Shown piece by piece: positions 1 through 9,142 of a stretch of 64,000 bases of DNA. The stretch comes from Izhakiella capsodis (lineage in GTDB: Bacteria; Pseudomonadota; Gammaproteobacteria; Enterobacterales; Enterobacteriaceae). Position numbers and translations under genes: made by a program. Location of the stretch: the NCBI RefSeq assembly GCF_900115045.1, contig NZ_FOVC01000010.1:67443-131442 (forward strand). Direction: 5' to 3'. The notes under the pieces were generated by a model, which saw nothing but the letters and a program-made list of their open reading frames with translations, was not told the DNA's origin and ran no database searches. Within the stretch, counting starts at the first letter, position 1. Each line of letters starts with the position of its first letter.

Positions 1-693
1 CTCGTAGTTCGTTTTATTGCTGGAATAAGCAATACCACGGAAAGTGTGCAGCGCGAAGTTGCTGCTGCCTGTATCGCGATGCTTAGGCAGATTAATAGTT
101 TGCTTCAACTGACCAAACATTGACACCTCCAGCGGCTGCTGGGTGGTGTTATCGACCTGGTAATCGACGTTGATAGCGAACTGCCCGCGTTTCAACACGA
201 AAGTTTTCGTGTAGGTTGCACCGTTTTTTGCTGTGTAGGTTAGCGGAATGCGCAGCTCACTGTCATTCGGACCCAGTTGGTAGCTATCCTGGGCTGTAGT
301 ATATAGCGGCCGGGCGCCGTTATTGGGATTATCCGGGCCGTTACGACCGGTTAAACCACTCTGTGCCTGATAAACAAAGTTAGGTGTCGTTTCCAGCAGT
401 TCAAACGGCGTCTTAGAGTTAAGCTTGTCCGGATAGGTAAGCAGCTGCGCCTGGTCGATATCACCACCGCGGGTGTTAATCTTTAAAGACAGCACATCGG
501 TCTTAACGGTAATGATTTTACCCTGTCCGCTGGCGGGCACGCCCTGGTCGGCTGCATCACCGGCTGCGCTGGTCGTGTTCTGCGTCATCTGAGTTTGCTG
601 AGGCTGCGGAGCGTGGTCCGTCTGCCAGGCTTGCCAGATCAGAAAAGACACGAACAGAAAAGCGATGAGAAAAAGATTACGTTGCGAATCCAT
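1..693 (-). CDS. yidC: Membrane protein insertase YidC (N-terminal part, cut by window start)
   Basis: YidC inserts and folds inner-membrane proteins, alone or with SecYEG. The 231 visible residues start MDSQRNLFLIAFLFVSFLIW, the enterobacterial first membrane helix. A Gln/Thr/Ser-rich linker follows, then the start of the large periplasmic domain (LLETTPNFVYQAQSGLTGR). The start is the ATG whose complement lies at 691-693, two bases after the yidD stop. The conserved C-terminal translocase helices fall outside the window. It is the last visible gene of the minus-strand run rpmH-rnpA-yidD-yidC. Identification is secure. Confidence 0.97.
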   Translation of the reverse strand, partial: MDSQRNLFLIAFLFVSFLIWQAWQTDHAPQPQQTQMTQNTTSAAGDAADQGVPASGQGKIITVKTDVLSLKINTRGGDIDQAQLLTYPDKLNSKTPFELLETTPNFVYQAQSGLTGRNGPDNPNNGARPLYTTAQDSYQLGPNDSELRIPLTYTAKNGATYTKTFVLKRGQFAINVDYQVDNTTQQPLEVSMFGQLKQTINLPKHRDTGSSNFALHTFRGIAYSSNKTNYE

Positions 694-695
694 CG

Positions 696-953
696 TTAAT
701 GTTCTCTGTTATCGTCGGTTTTATGTGGCACCGGATCGTTACCACCCGGATGTAAAGGGTGGCATTTTAATACGCGTTTCATCGTCAACCAACTGCCTTT
801 TACTATGCCAAAGCGCCGTATCGCTTCAATGCCATAATGTGAGCAGCTGGGATAAAAACGGCAATGCGGCCCCAGTAGCGGGCTGATGACACGTTGATAA
901 ACGTGTATCAGCGCAATCAGGAGCCGCGCGCCAGGCGACAATGACGACGCCAT
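696..953 (-). CDS. yidD: Membrane protein insertion efficiency factor YidD
   Basis: This 85-residue protein of the UPF0161 family helps YidC-dependent insertion at the inner face of the membrane. The family core CRFYPSCSHYGIEAI with its spaced cysteines is present, followed by the Cys-His-Pro motif in KCHPLHPGG. The start of yidD lies inside the end of rnpA (37-base overlap) and its stop sits directly before yidC, the compact arrangement seen in most Enterobacterales. This implies co-transcription and coupled translation from the rpmH promoter. Confidence 0.95.
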   Translation of the reverse strand: MASSLSPGARLLIALIHVYQRVISPLLGPHCRFYPSCSHYGIEAIRRFGIVKGSWLTMKRVLKCHPLHPGGNDPVPHKTDDNREH

Positions 954-1276
954 AACTTCTCCAACGCTTCAGCCAGCGCCCGGTTATCAAGCTCGGCAAC
1001 CCCTTTTTTCGCGACCACCACAAAATCCATGGCGGGAAGTTCGTGCTGGCGCAGACGGAAGCTTTCACGGGTCAGACGTTTGATCCGGTTGCGTTCGTGC
1101 GCGCGCTTAACGTTTTTTTTCGCGACTGTGAGACCGATGCGGGGATGCCCCAGCGAGTTAAGGCGGCCGAGAATAGTAATTTGCGGCGTGCCAGCCCGTT
1201 GTGGCTGCTGGAAGACGTAAGTGAAATGAGTGGGAGTCAACAAACGTAACTCCCTGGGAAATGCGAGCTTAACCAC
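917..1276 (-). CDS. rnpA: Ribonuclease P protein component
   Basis: RnpA is the 119-residue protein cofactor of RNase P and helps the catalytic RNA bind pre-tRNA 5' leaders. The family signature is visible in KRAHERNRIKRLTRE (about residues 57-71), which contains the RNR motif, and the N-terminal PRELRLLTPTHFTYVFQ matches enterobacterial RnpA. It follows rpmH by 17 bases and overlaps yidD, so all three share the rpmH transcript. Length and sequence look normal. Confidence 0.96.
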   Translation of the reverse strand: MVKLAFPRELRLLTPTHFTYVFQQPQRAGTPQITILGRLNSLGHPRIGLTVAKKNVKRAHERNRIKRLTRESFRLRQHELPAMDFVVVAKKGVAELDNRALAEALEKLWRRHCRLARGS

Positions 1277-1293
1277 TCAGCGGTTAGCTTTTA

Positions 1294-1968
<675 letters not shown>

Positions 1969-3354
1969 GTGTCACTTTCGCTATGGCAACAGTGCCTTGC
2001 CCGATTGCAGGATGATCTACCTGCCACTGAATTCAGCATGTGGATACGTCCACTTCAGGCCGAGCTTTACGACAATACGCTCGCGCTGTACGCGCCTAAC
2101 AGATTTGTACTCGACTGGGTAAGAGATAAGTATTTAAATAATATCAACGGCTTATTAAACGATTTTTGCGGCTTTGATGCGCCGTTGTTGCGTTTTGAGG
2201 TCGGTAGCAAGCCCGTTACACAAGCGATTAGCCAGCCGGTTGCAGTCAGCGCTGTACCCGCCGGCGGTGCGCGCCCCGCAGCGACCGTCCGGCCGAGTTG
2301 GGATAATATTCCGGCGCCTGCTGAGCACTCCTATCGTTCTAACGTTAATACGAAACACAATTTTGATAATTTCGTCGAGGGTAAATCAAACCAGCTGGCA
2401 CGTGCGGCGGCGCGTCAGGTGGCAGACAATCCTGGCGGGGCATATAATCCGCTGTTCCTTTATGGCGGTACCGGTCTTGGTAAAACTCACCTGCTCCATG
2501 CTGTCGGCAATGGCATTGTTGCGCGTAAGGCGAATGCCAGGGTGGTTTATATGCATTCTGAACGTTTCGTTCAGGACATGGTAAAAGCGTTACAAAACAA
2601 TGCGATAGAAGAGTTTAAGCGCTACTATCGTTCAGTAGACGCGCTACTTATCGATGACATTCAGTTTTTTGCTAATAAAGAGCGTTCGCAGGAAGAGTTT
2701 TTTCATACCTTCAACGCCCTGCTTGAAGGCAACCAACAGATTATTTTAACCTCCGATCGCTATCCCAAAGAGATAAACGGCGTTGAAGACCGCCTGAAAT
2801 CGCGTTTTGGCTGGGGGCTGACCATTGCCATTGAACCACCTGAGCTGGAAACACGCGTGGCTATCCTGATGAAAAAAGCTGACGAGAATGATATTCGTCT
2901 TCCGGCTGAAGTGGCTTTTTTTATCGCTAAACGCTTGCGCTCCAACGTGCGTGAGTTGGAAGGGGCCCTAAACCGGGTCATCGCAAACGCCAATTTTACC
3001 GGCAGGGCGATTACCATCGATTTTGTGCGTGAAGCGCTGCGCGATTTGCTGGCACTGCAGGAGAAGCTGGTTACCATCGACAATATTCAGAAAACAGCGG
3101 CAGAATATTACAAAATTAAAGTTGCCGATTTACTGTCGAAACGCCGTTCACGTTCGGTGGCGCGACCACGTCAGATGGCGATGGCGCTCGCGAAGGAGTT
3201 GACTAACCATAGCCTGCCAGAAATTGGCGATGCTTTCGGGGGTCGTGACCATACTACGGTGCTGCACGCCTGCCGTAAAATCGAGCAGCTTCGTGAAGAA
3301 AGTCATGATATTAAAGAAGATTTCTCAAATTTAATCAGAACATTATCTTCCTGA
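1969..3354 (+). CDS. dnaA: Chromosomal replication initiator DnaA
   Basis: DnaA binds oriC, melts it and loads DnaB. The 461-residue protein starts MSLSLWQQCLARLQDDLPAT. I chose the GTG at 1969 because the MSLSLWQQ N-terminus and the preceding GAGTGGAGTCCGCC leader are those of E. coli; an in-frame GTG at 1957 would only add four residues. Walker A is GGTGLGKT (residues 166-173) and Walker B is LLIDDIQ. The domain IV DNA-binding signature GGRDHTTVLHA begins near residue 424. It heads the dnaA-dnaN-recF-gyrB series, four bases before dnaN. It looks fully functional. Confidence 0.98.
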   Translation: MSLSLWQQCLARLQDDLPATEFSMWIRPLQAELYDNTLALYAPNRFVLDWVRDKYLNNINGLLNDFCGFDAPLLRFEVGSKPVTQAISQPVAVSAVPAGGARPAATVRPSWDNIPAPAEHSYRSNVNTKHNFDNFVEGKSNQLARAAARQVADNPGGAYNPLFLYGGTGLGKTHLLHAVGNGIVARKANARVVYMHSERFVQDMVKALQNNAIEEFKRYYRSVDALLIDDIQFFANKERSQEEFFHTFNALLEGNQQIILTSDRYPKEINGVEDRLKSRFGWGLTIAIEPPELETRVAILMKKADENDIRLPAEVAFFIAKRLRSNVRELEGALNRVIANANFTGRAITIDFVREALRDLLALQEKLVTIDNIQKTAAEYYKIKVADLLSKRRSRSVARPRQMAMALAKELTNHSLPEIGDAFGGRDHTTVLHACRKIEQLREESHDIKEDFSNLIRTLSS

Positions 3355-3358
3355 CGCT

Positions 3359-4459
3359 ATGAAATTTATTGTAGAACGTGAGCAATTACTAAAGCCACTC
3401 CAGCAGGTGAGTGGCCCGCTGGGCGGACGCCCAACGCTGCCCATTTTGGGCAATTTACTGCTGCAGGTGAATGAAGGTTCGCTGCTGCTGACTGGCACGG
3501 ATCTTGAAATGGAAATGGTTGCGCGCGTGTCGCTGAGCCAGGATCATGATCCTGGTTCCACCACTGTTCCGGCGCGTAAGTTTCTCGATATCTGCCGTGG
3601 TCTGCCCGATGGCGCGGAAATCAGTGTGGTGCTCGAAGGTGAGCGGATGCTGGTGCGTTCAGGCCGCAGCCGCTTTTCGCTGTCCACGCTGCCAGCCAGT
3701 GATTTCCCCAATCTGGATGACTGGCAAAGCGAAGTGGAATTTACGCTGCCTCAGGCAACGATGAAGCGTCTGATTGACGCCACACAGTTTTCTATGGCGC
3801 ATCAGGACGTACGTTACTACCTCAATGGCATGCTATTTGAAACCGAAGGGGAAGAGCTGCGCACCGTTGCCACCGATGGCCACCGCCTGGCCGTCTGCGC
3901 TTTATCGATCGGCCAGCCGTTGCCGAATCATTCGGTGATCGTACCGCGAAAAGGCGTGATTGAGCTCCTGCGTCTGCTGGACGGCGGCGATGCGCCTTTG
4001 CAGATACAAATCGGCAGTAACAATATTCGTGCACACGTTGGTGATTTTATCTTCACATCCAAACTGGTTGATGGCCGTTTCCCTGACTATCGCCGCGTAT
4101 TGCCGAAAAATCCCGATAAAACGCTGGAAGCAGGCTGCGATATTCTTAAGCAGGCATTTGCCCGCGCCGCAATTTTATCAAATGAGAAATTTCGCGGCGT
4201 TCGTTTATATATCACCGAAAACCAGCTGAAGATCACCGCCAATAACCCGGAGCAGGAAGAGGCGGAAGAGCAGCTGGATGTGACCTACGGCGGTAGCGAT
4301 CTGGAAATTGGTTTCAACGTCAGCTACGTGCTGGACGTGTTGAACACTCTGAAGTGCGACAATGTCCGTCTGCTGTTGACTGACTCGGTGTCCAGCGTGC
4401 AAATTGAGGATGCGGCCAGCCAGGCGGCATCTTACGTCGTAATGCCAATGCGTTTGTAA
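3359..4459 (+). CDS. dnaN: DNA polymerase III beta subunit (sliding clamp)
   Basis: DnaN is the dimeric ring clamp that gives Pol III its processivity and docks many repair proteins. The 366-residue length matches E. coli. The start MKFIVEREQLLKPLQQVSG and the C-terminal YVVMPMRL are typical, the latter forming part of the peptide-binding pocket. It follows dnaA by four bases and is probably co-transcribed with it. Unlike E. coli, where recF follows almost at once, here 120 bases separate dnaN from recF. Confidence 0.98.
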   Translation: MKFIVEREQLLKPLQQVSGPLGGRPTLPILGNLLLQVNEGSLLLTGTDLEMEMVARVSLSQDHDPGSTTVPARKFLDICRGLPDGAEISVVLEGERMLVRSGRSRFSLSTLPASDFPNLDDWQSEVEFTLPQATMKRLIDATQFSMAHQDVRYYLNGMLFETEGEELRTVATDGHRLAVCALSIGQPLPNHSVIVPRKGVIELLRLLDGGDAPLQIQIGSNNIRAHVGDFIFTSKLVDGRFPDYRRVLPKNPDKTLEAGCDILKQAFARAAILSNEKFRGVRLYITENQLKITANNPEQEEAEEQLDVTYGGSDLEIGFNVSYVLDVLNTLKCDNVRLLLTDSVSSVQIEDAASQAASYVVMPMRL

Positions 4460-4579
4460 CGTTGTTTTTAACGGCGGGCTAACGTAGTTGCCAGTTTGCG
4501 CTACGACAAAACGCCCGCCATCCTCACGTACTGAATGAAAATCACTACACAGCGCAACTTCCAGTGAGCAATTCGATAT
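4460..4579 (+). other. dnaN-recF spacer with long hairpin
   Basis: The spacer holds an imperfect hairpin. The outer arms are GGCGGGC (4473-4479) and GCCCGCC (4513-4519), and the inner arms are CGTAG (4483-4487) and CTACG (4501-4505). No T-run follows, so it is not a classical terminator. It could attenuate, process or stabilise the mRNA, or be a REP-like remnant. Confidence 0.5.
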
Positions 4580-5665
4580 ATGGCTTTAACCCGCCTGCTG
4601 ATTCAAGACTTCCGCAATATTGAAAGTGTCGATCTGGCGCTCGCCCCTGGATTTAATTTCCTGGTGGGTGCTAACGGCAGCGGAAAAACCAGCGTGCTGG
4701 AAGCGATCTATACCCTCGGACATGGACGAGCGTTTCGCAGTTTGCAAGCCGGTCGCATTATTCGTCACGACCAGTCGCACTTTGTTTTACACGGACGCGT
4801 GAGCACCGCGGAGCGCGAGATAGCCGTGGGCTTAATGAGAAATCGCGGCGGTGAAAGTAAAGTCCGTATCGACGGCAGCGACGGGCATAAGGTGGCTAAA
4901 CTGGCGCAAATGCTGCCGATGCAGCTGATAACCCCCGAGGGTTTTACGCTGCTCAACGGCGGGCCCAAATATCGCCGGGCGTATATCGACTGGGGTTGTT
5001 TTCATAATGAACGCGGCTTTTTTAATGCCTGGAGTAACCTGCGGCGTTTGCTCAAACAGCGCAACGCCGCGCTGCGCCAGGTCACACGTTATGCGCAGGT
5101 TCGCGCATGGGATCAGGAGCTGGCACCGCTGGCGGAGCAGATTAGCCTATGGCGGGCGCAGTATAGCCAAGCGATTGCCGATGATATTGCCAGCACCTGC
5201 CGCCAGTTTTTACCTGAGTTCGACCTTTCTTTTTCCTTTCAAAGGGGCTGGGACAAAGAGAGTGACTATGCTGAGTTGCTTGAGCGTCAGTTCGAGCGCG
5301 ATCGCGCACTGACCTATACCGCCAGCGGCCCGCATAAAGCTGATTTTCGCATTCGCGCTGACAATACCCCGGTGGAAGATCTGCTGTCACGCGGTCAGCT
5401 TAAGCTATTGATGTGCGCGCTACGGTTGGCGCAAGGCGAGTTTTTTACGCGTCAGAGCGGCCAGCACTGTCTCTATCTGATTGATGATTTTGCCTCGGAG
5501 CTGGATGACGTCCGTCGCCAGTTATTAGCCACCCGGTTGAAAGCCACCCAGGCGCAAGTTTTTGTCAGCGCAATTAGCGCGGAACACGTTATCGACATGA
5601 GCGATGAAAAGGGCAAGATGTTCCGCGTAGAACAGGGTAAAATAACGCTTCAACCTGAAGATTAA
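4580..5665 (+). CDS. recF: DNA replication and repair protein RecF
   Basis: RecF is an SMC/ABC-like ATPase that acts with RecO and RecR to load RecA on gaps at stalled forks. The 361 residues carry Walker A in GANGSGKTS (residues 30-38). The ABC signature is LSRGQLKLLMCAL and Walker B is CLYLIDDFASELD near the C-terminus. The ATG start gives MALTRLLIQDFRNIE, matching the family. The ribosome binding site is weak. The gene ends 17 bases before gyrB. Confidence 0.97.
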   Translation: MALTRLLIQDFRNIESVDLALAPGFNFLVGANGSGKTSVLEAIYTLGHGRAFRSLQAGRIIRHDQSHFVLHGRVSTAEREIAVGLMRNRGGESKVRIDGSDGHKVAKLAQMLPMQLITPEGFTLLNGGPKYRRAYIDWGCFHNERGFFNAWSNLRRLLKQRNAALRQVTRYAQVRAWDQELAPLAEQISLWRAQYSQAIADDIASTCRQFLPEFDLSFSFQRGWDKESDYAELLERQFERDRALTYTASGPHKADFRIRADNTPVEDLLSRGQLKLLMCALRLAQGEFFTRQSGQHCLYLIDDFASELDDVRRQLLATRLKATQAQVFVSAISAEHVIDMSDEKGKMFRVEQGKITLQPED

Positions 5666-5682
5666 ATGAGCGAGAAACGTTG

Positions 5683-8091
5683 ATGTCGAATTCTTATGAC
5701 TCCTCAAGTATCAAAGTCCTTAAAGGGCTGGATGCGGTACGTAAACGCCCCGGTATGTATATCGGCGATACTGATGACGGTACCGGTCTGCATCATATGG
5801 TATTCGAGGTTGTGGACAACGCCATTGACGAAGCCCTCGCTGGTCATTGTAAAGATATTGTCGTAACCATTCACGCGGATAACTCGGTATCGGTACAGGA
5901 TGACGGGCGCGGTATTCCCACCGGTATCCACCCTGAAGAGGGCGTCTCTGCGGCTGAGGTTATCATGACTGTGCTGCACGCTGGCGGTAAGTTCGATGAT
6001 AATTCTTATAAAGTTTCCGGTGGTTTGCACGGCGTCGGGGTATCGGTGGTTAATGCCCTGTCTGAAAAGCTGGAGCTGACTATCCGCCGTGATGGCAAAG
6101 TCCATCAGCAAGTCTACGTACATGGCGTGCCGCAGGCACCGCTCAGCGTCACCGGTGAAACTGAGTCCACCGGTACGCGCGTTCGCTTCTGGCCCAGTCT
6201 GCAAACCTTCACGAATGTCACCCAGTTTGAGTTTGATATTCTGGCAAAGCGCCTGCGTGAACTCTCTTTTCTGAACTCCGGCGTGTCTATTCGTCTTGAA
6301 GATAAGCGTGATGAGAAAAGCGATCATTACCACTATGAGGGCGGCATTAAAGCCTTTGTGGAATATCTTAATAAGAACAAAACCCCCATCCATTCAACAG
6401 TGTTCTATTTCAGCACCGAAAAAGATGACATTGGCGTTGAGGTAGCGCTGCAGTGGAATGATGGCTTTCAGGAAAATATTTACTGCTTTACCAATAACAT
6501 CCCTCAGCGCGACGGTGGTACGCATCTGGCGGGCTTCCGCGCGGCTATGACCCGTACGCTCAATGCTTACATGGACAAAGAGGGATTTAGCAAAAAGGCT
6601 AAGATCAGCGCCACTGGTGACGATGCGCGTGAGGGGCTGGTGGCGGTGGTTTCAGTTAAAGTTCCTGACCCTAAATTTTCCTCACAGACCAAAGATAAGC
6701 TGGTCTCCTCCGAGGTGAAATCAGCCGTTGAATCACAGATGAACGAATTGCTGGCTGAATACCTGCTGGAAAATCCTAACGACGCTAAAATCGTTGTCGG
6801 CAAAATTATTGATGCCGCGCGCGCGCGCGAAGCGGCACGGCGCGCGCGTGAAATGACCCGTCGTAAAGGCGCGCTGGACCTCGCTGGTCTGCCCGGTAAG
6901 CTGGCGGACTGCCAGGAGCGCGACCCGGCGCATTCAGAACTGTACCTCGTGGAAGGGGACTCTGCGGGCGGCTCTGCTAAGCAGGGGCGTAACCGTAAGA
7001 ACCAGGCAATCCTACCCCTGAAGGGAAAAATCCTTAACGTCGAAAAGGCGCGTTTTGACAAAATGCTCTCTTCACAGGAGGTCGCCACCCTGATCACCGC
7101 GCTGGGTTGCGGTATCGGACGTGACGAATATAATCCGGATAAGCTACGCTATCACAGCATCATCATCATGACCGATGCGGATGTCGATGGTTCCCATATC
7201 CGTACTCTGCTACTGACCTTCTTTTATCGACAGATGCCGGAAATTGTTGAGCGTGGCCACGTTTATATTGCCCAGCCGCCGCTGTACAAAGTGAAAAAAG
7301 GGAAGCAGGAGCAGTACATTAAAGATGATGATGCGATGGATCACTATCAGATTGCCATCGCGCTTGACGGCGCAACGCTGCACACCAATGCTGGTGCGCC
7401 GGCGTTGGCTGGTGAGCAGCTTGAATCGCTGGTCAGTGAATTCAACAGTACCCAGAAAATGATTAAACGCATGGAGCGTCGCTTTCCGATAGCGCTGCTA
7501 CGAGCGTTGATTTACCATCCGACGCTGAGTGCGGCTGGCGATGAAAGCCTGGTAAGCAGCTGGCTGGGCTCGCTGGTGGAAGATCTTAATGAACGCGAGC
7601 AGCACGGTAGTCAGTACCGCGCTGAAGTGCAGGAAAATCGCGAGCTGCATCTGTTTGAACCGGTAGTGCGGGTGCGTACACACGGTGTGGATACCGATTA
7701 TCGGCTGGATAACGAATTCATTACCGGTCCGGAGTACCGTAAAATCTGTACGCTGGGCGAAAAGCTGCGTGGCCTGATTGAGGAAGATGCTTACATCGAA
7801 CGCGGTGAACGTCGTCAGCCGGTAACCAGCTTCGAGCAGGCGCTGGAATGGCTGGTTAAAGAGTCACGTCGTGGCCTCTCAGTGCAGCGTTATAAAGGTC
7901 TGGGAGAGATGAACCCGGATCAGCTTTGGGAAACAACGATGGATCCCGAAAGCCGCCGTATGATGCGCGTTACCGTCAAAGATGCTATCGCCGCTGATCA
8001 GCTATTCACGACGTTGATGGGCGATGCGGTCGAACCGCGCCGTGCCTTTATCGAAGAGAATGCATTGAAAGCGGCGAATATTGATATCTGA
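5683..8091 (+). CDS. gyrB: DNA gyrase subunit B
   Basis: GyrB is the ATPase subunit of gyrase, which supercoils DNA with GyrA. The 802-residue protein starts MSNSYDSSSIKVLKGLDAVR; the ATG at 5683 is preferred over a TTG three bases earlier because it matches E. coli. The GHKL ATPase motifs (DNAIDEA, DGRGIPTG, GGLHGVGVS) are at the N-terminus. The TOPRIM motifs EGDSAGGSA, PLKGKILNVEKA and TDADVDGSH are all present. It is the last gene of the replication block and is followed by a terminator and then the accessory island. Confidence 0.98.
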   Translation: MSNSYDSSSIKVLKGLDAVRKRPGMYIGDTDDGTGLHHMVFEVVDNAIDEALAGHCKDIVVTIHADNSVSVQDDGRGIPTGIHPEEGVSAAEVIMTVLHAGGKFDDNSYKVSGGLHGVGVSVVNALSEKLELTIRRDGKVHQQVYVHGVPQAPLSVTGETESTGTRVRFWPSLQTFTNVTQFEFDILAKRLRELSFLNSGVSIRLEDKRDEKSDHYHYEGGIKAFVEYLNKNKTPIHSTVFYFSTEKDDIGVEVALQWNDGFQENIYCFTNNIPQRDGGTHLAGFRAAMTRTLNAYMDKEGFSKKAKISATGDDAREGLVAVVSVKVPDPKFSSQTKDKLVSSEVKSAVESQMNELLAEYLLENPNDAKIVVGKIIDAARAREAARRAREMTRRKGALDLAGLPGKLADCQERDPAHSELYLVEGDSAGGSAKQGRNRKNQAILPLKGKILNVEKARFDKMLSSQEVATLITALGCGIGRDEYNPDKLRYHSIIIMTDADVDGSHIRTLLLTFFYRQMPEIVERGHVYIAQPPLYKVKKGKQEQYIKDDDAMDHYQIAIALDGATLHTNAGAPALAGEQLESLVSEFNSTQKMIKRMERRFPIALLRALIYHPTLSAAGDESLVSSWLGSLVEDLNEREQHGSQYRAEVQENRELHLFEPVVRVRTHGVDTDYRLDNEFITGPEYRKICTLGEKLRGLIEEDAYIERGERRQPVTSFEQALEWLVKESRRGLSVQRYKGLGEMNPDQLWETTMDPESRRMMRVTVKDAIAADQLFTTLMGDAVEPRRAFIEENALKAANIDI

Positions 8092-8111
8092 TATTGCTGC
8101 AGCATAGAAAA

Positions 8112-8139
8112 AAGGGCAGCCCTGGGCTGCTCTTTTTTT
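8112..8139 (+). terminator. Rho-independent terminator after gyrB
   Basis: A GGGCAGC stem pairs with GCTGCTC around a CCTGG loop and is followed by seven T residues. It lies 20 bases after the gyrB stop. Confidence 0.9.
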
Positions 8140-8360
8140 GCCCTGAAATGCCCACCAGGCGCCTTCGAAATGGTATTTCATATCGATGTTATGGATCATT
8201 TTGGTGATGACCTGCATGGTAAGCTGGTAGGTTAGCGTCAGGGCATCAGTCATGGTTTTATCTTCAAACGTTTGAATTAACTGCGCCGCTTTTTTGGGCT
8301 CGGTTTTGTATATACTGAGACAAGCCTGTTCCATGCTGTGCTGGCGAACTGTCGTTTGCC
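8140..8360 (-). pseudogene. Unassigned C-terminal gene fragment next to gyrB
   Basis: On the minus strand an open frame reads MEQACLSIYKTEPKKAAQLI and later HNIDMKYHFEGAWW. It looks like the alpha-helical tail of a real protein. Its 5' side runs into an IS6 transposase fragment at about 8361, and the frame has no sensible stop, running on through the gyrB terminator. A gene between gyrB and yidA was probably cut by the IS event. The tail loosely recalls C69-type dipeptidases, but I cannot confirm that from motifs. Confidence 0.35.
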
Positions 8361-8521
8361 GCAAGGGGATTGAAGTCATGCGGGCATTGCGTAAAGGACA
8401 GGCGGAAAACGTTTATTTCGGCCACCCCTGGGCGAGATGCGTCTGGTGAGCAGAATTTTTGAGGTTTAAGACCTTTCTGTAATACAGAAGGCTACCTTAT
8501 CAAGAAATTTGCAACAGTGCC
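8361..8521 (+). mobile_element. IS6-family fragment: transposase C-terminus plus terminal repeat
   Basis: The plus strand encodes the end of an IS6/IS26-type transposase (VMRALRKGQAENVYFGHPW, with a small frameshift after HPW). It ends at the IS6 terminal repeat TTTGCAACAGTGCC (8508-8521). The sequence matches the corresponding part of the full copy at 19808-20627 but lies in the opposite orientation. The 5' two thirds of the element are missing. It marks the left edge of the island. Confidence 0.85.
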
Positions 8522-8584
8522 TGCAAACTGCCCCCTTTTATGCATGAACGGGCGGCGCAGGTTGACAGGCGATCGTTCGGATAA

Positions 8585-9142
8585 TCAACCCTCAATACTA
8601 ATTGTGTTGATGTGTTTGATACTCAAAGGGGAAATTGGACCTTCAACTTGCACCTCATCTACAGCGAGATAGTTGGAATGTATCGCATCTTTAGCTAACG
8701 CCAGAGCTTCATCCTGTGGAATACCCAATTCTCGAATAGCTAGATTAGCAATGCCATTAATCAACGATGTTGGATTTTTATCCATATTTTCTCGAAATGA
8801 GAAAACTTGTTGTTTGTTGGTTTCTATTTGATAGAGATGATATTTTTTGCTCTGGCCTTGATGCTCTATCATATGGATAAAGTCTTTAACCTTTTCTTTT
8901 GAGGTTGACGCAAATACGGTATTTTTACCAAATACACGAACCTCACAAGGCTCATTACTGTTGGTGCCAGAAAAACCAAATTTCCTAATCGTTGCTGGGG
9001 AGCGTGTATCTGCACGATAGACAGTTGTGTTTCTCACTGAGCTAACTGATTTTGCGAAGGTAACATTTCCTGCTTTGGGGGCCGGAGGGGAAGGTGTTTT
9101 ATAGAAGCTAGACACGAATGATGTGATTTTTCCTGAAAGCAT
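8585..9142 (-). CDS. Pertussis-toxin-like ADP-ribosyltransferase, candidate secreted effector
   Basis: The 185-residue protein shows the three hallmarks of R-S-E class mono-ADP-ribosyltransferases in order. They are VYRADTRSP (Arg43), FASTS (residues 77-81) and VDEVQVEGPISPLSI with candidate catalytic Glu163. The layout follows pertussis toxin S1 and cholera toxin A, where NAD is cleaved and ADP-ribose is moved onto a host protein. The residue two before Glu163 is Val rather than Glu or Gln, which may alter acceptor choice. There is no Sec signal peptide; the first 30 residues are Ser/Pro/Lys-rich, as in type III effectors. The ATG has a good AAGGACAAGG binding site. The DNA is AT-rich and the neighbours are IS fragments, implying transfer. 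Target and secretion route are inferred. Confidence 0.72.
   Translation of the reverse strand: MLSGKITSFVSSFYKTPSPPAPKAGNVTFAKSVSSVRNTTVYRADTRSPATIRKFGFSGTNSNEPCEVRVFGKNTVFASTSKEKVKDFIHMIEHQGQSKKYHLYQIETNKQQVFSFRENMDKNPTSLINGIANLAIRELGIPQDEALALAKDAIHSNYLAVDEVQVEGPISPLSIKHINTISIEG

Noticed and set aside
5704..6393. 229-codon minus-strand open frame inside gyrB
   Set aside because: It is the antisense shadow of gyrB; the protein resembles nothing and gyrB is unambiguous.
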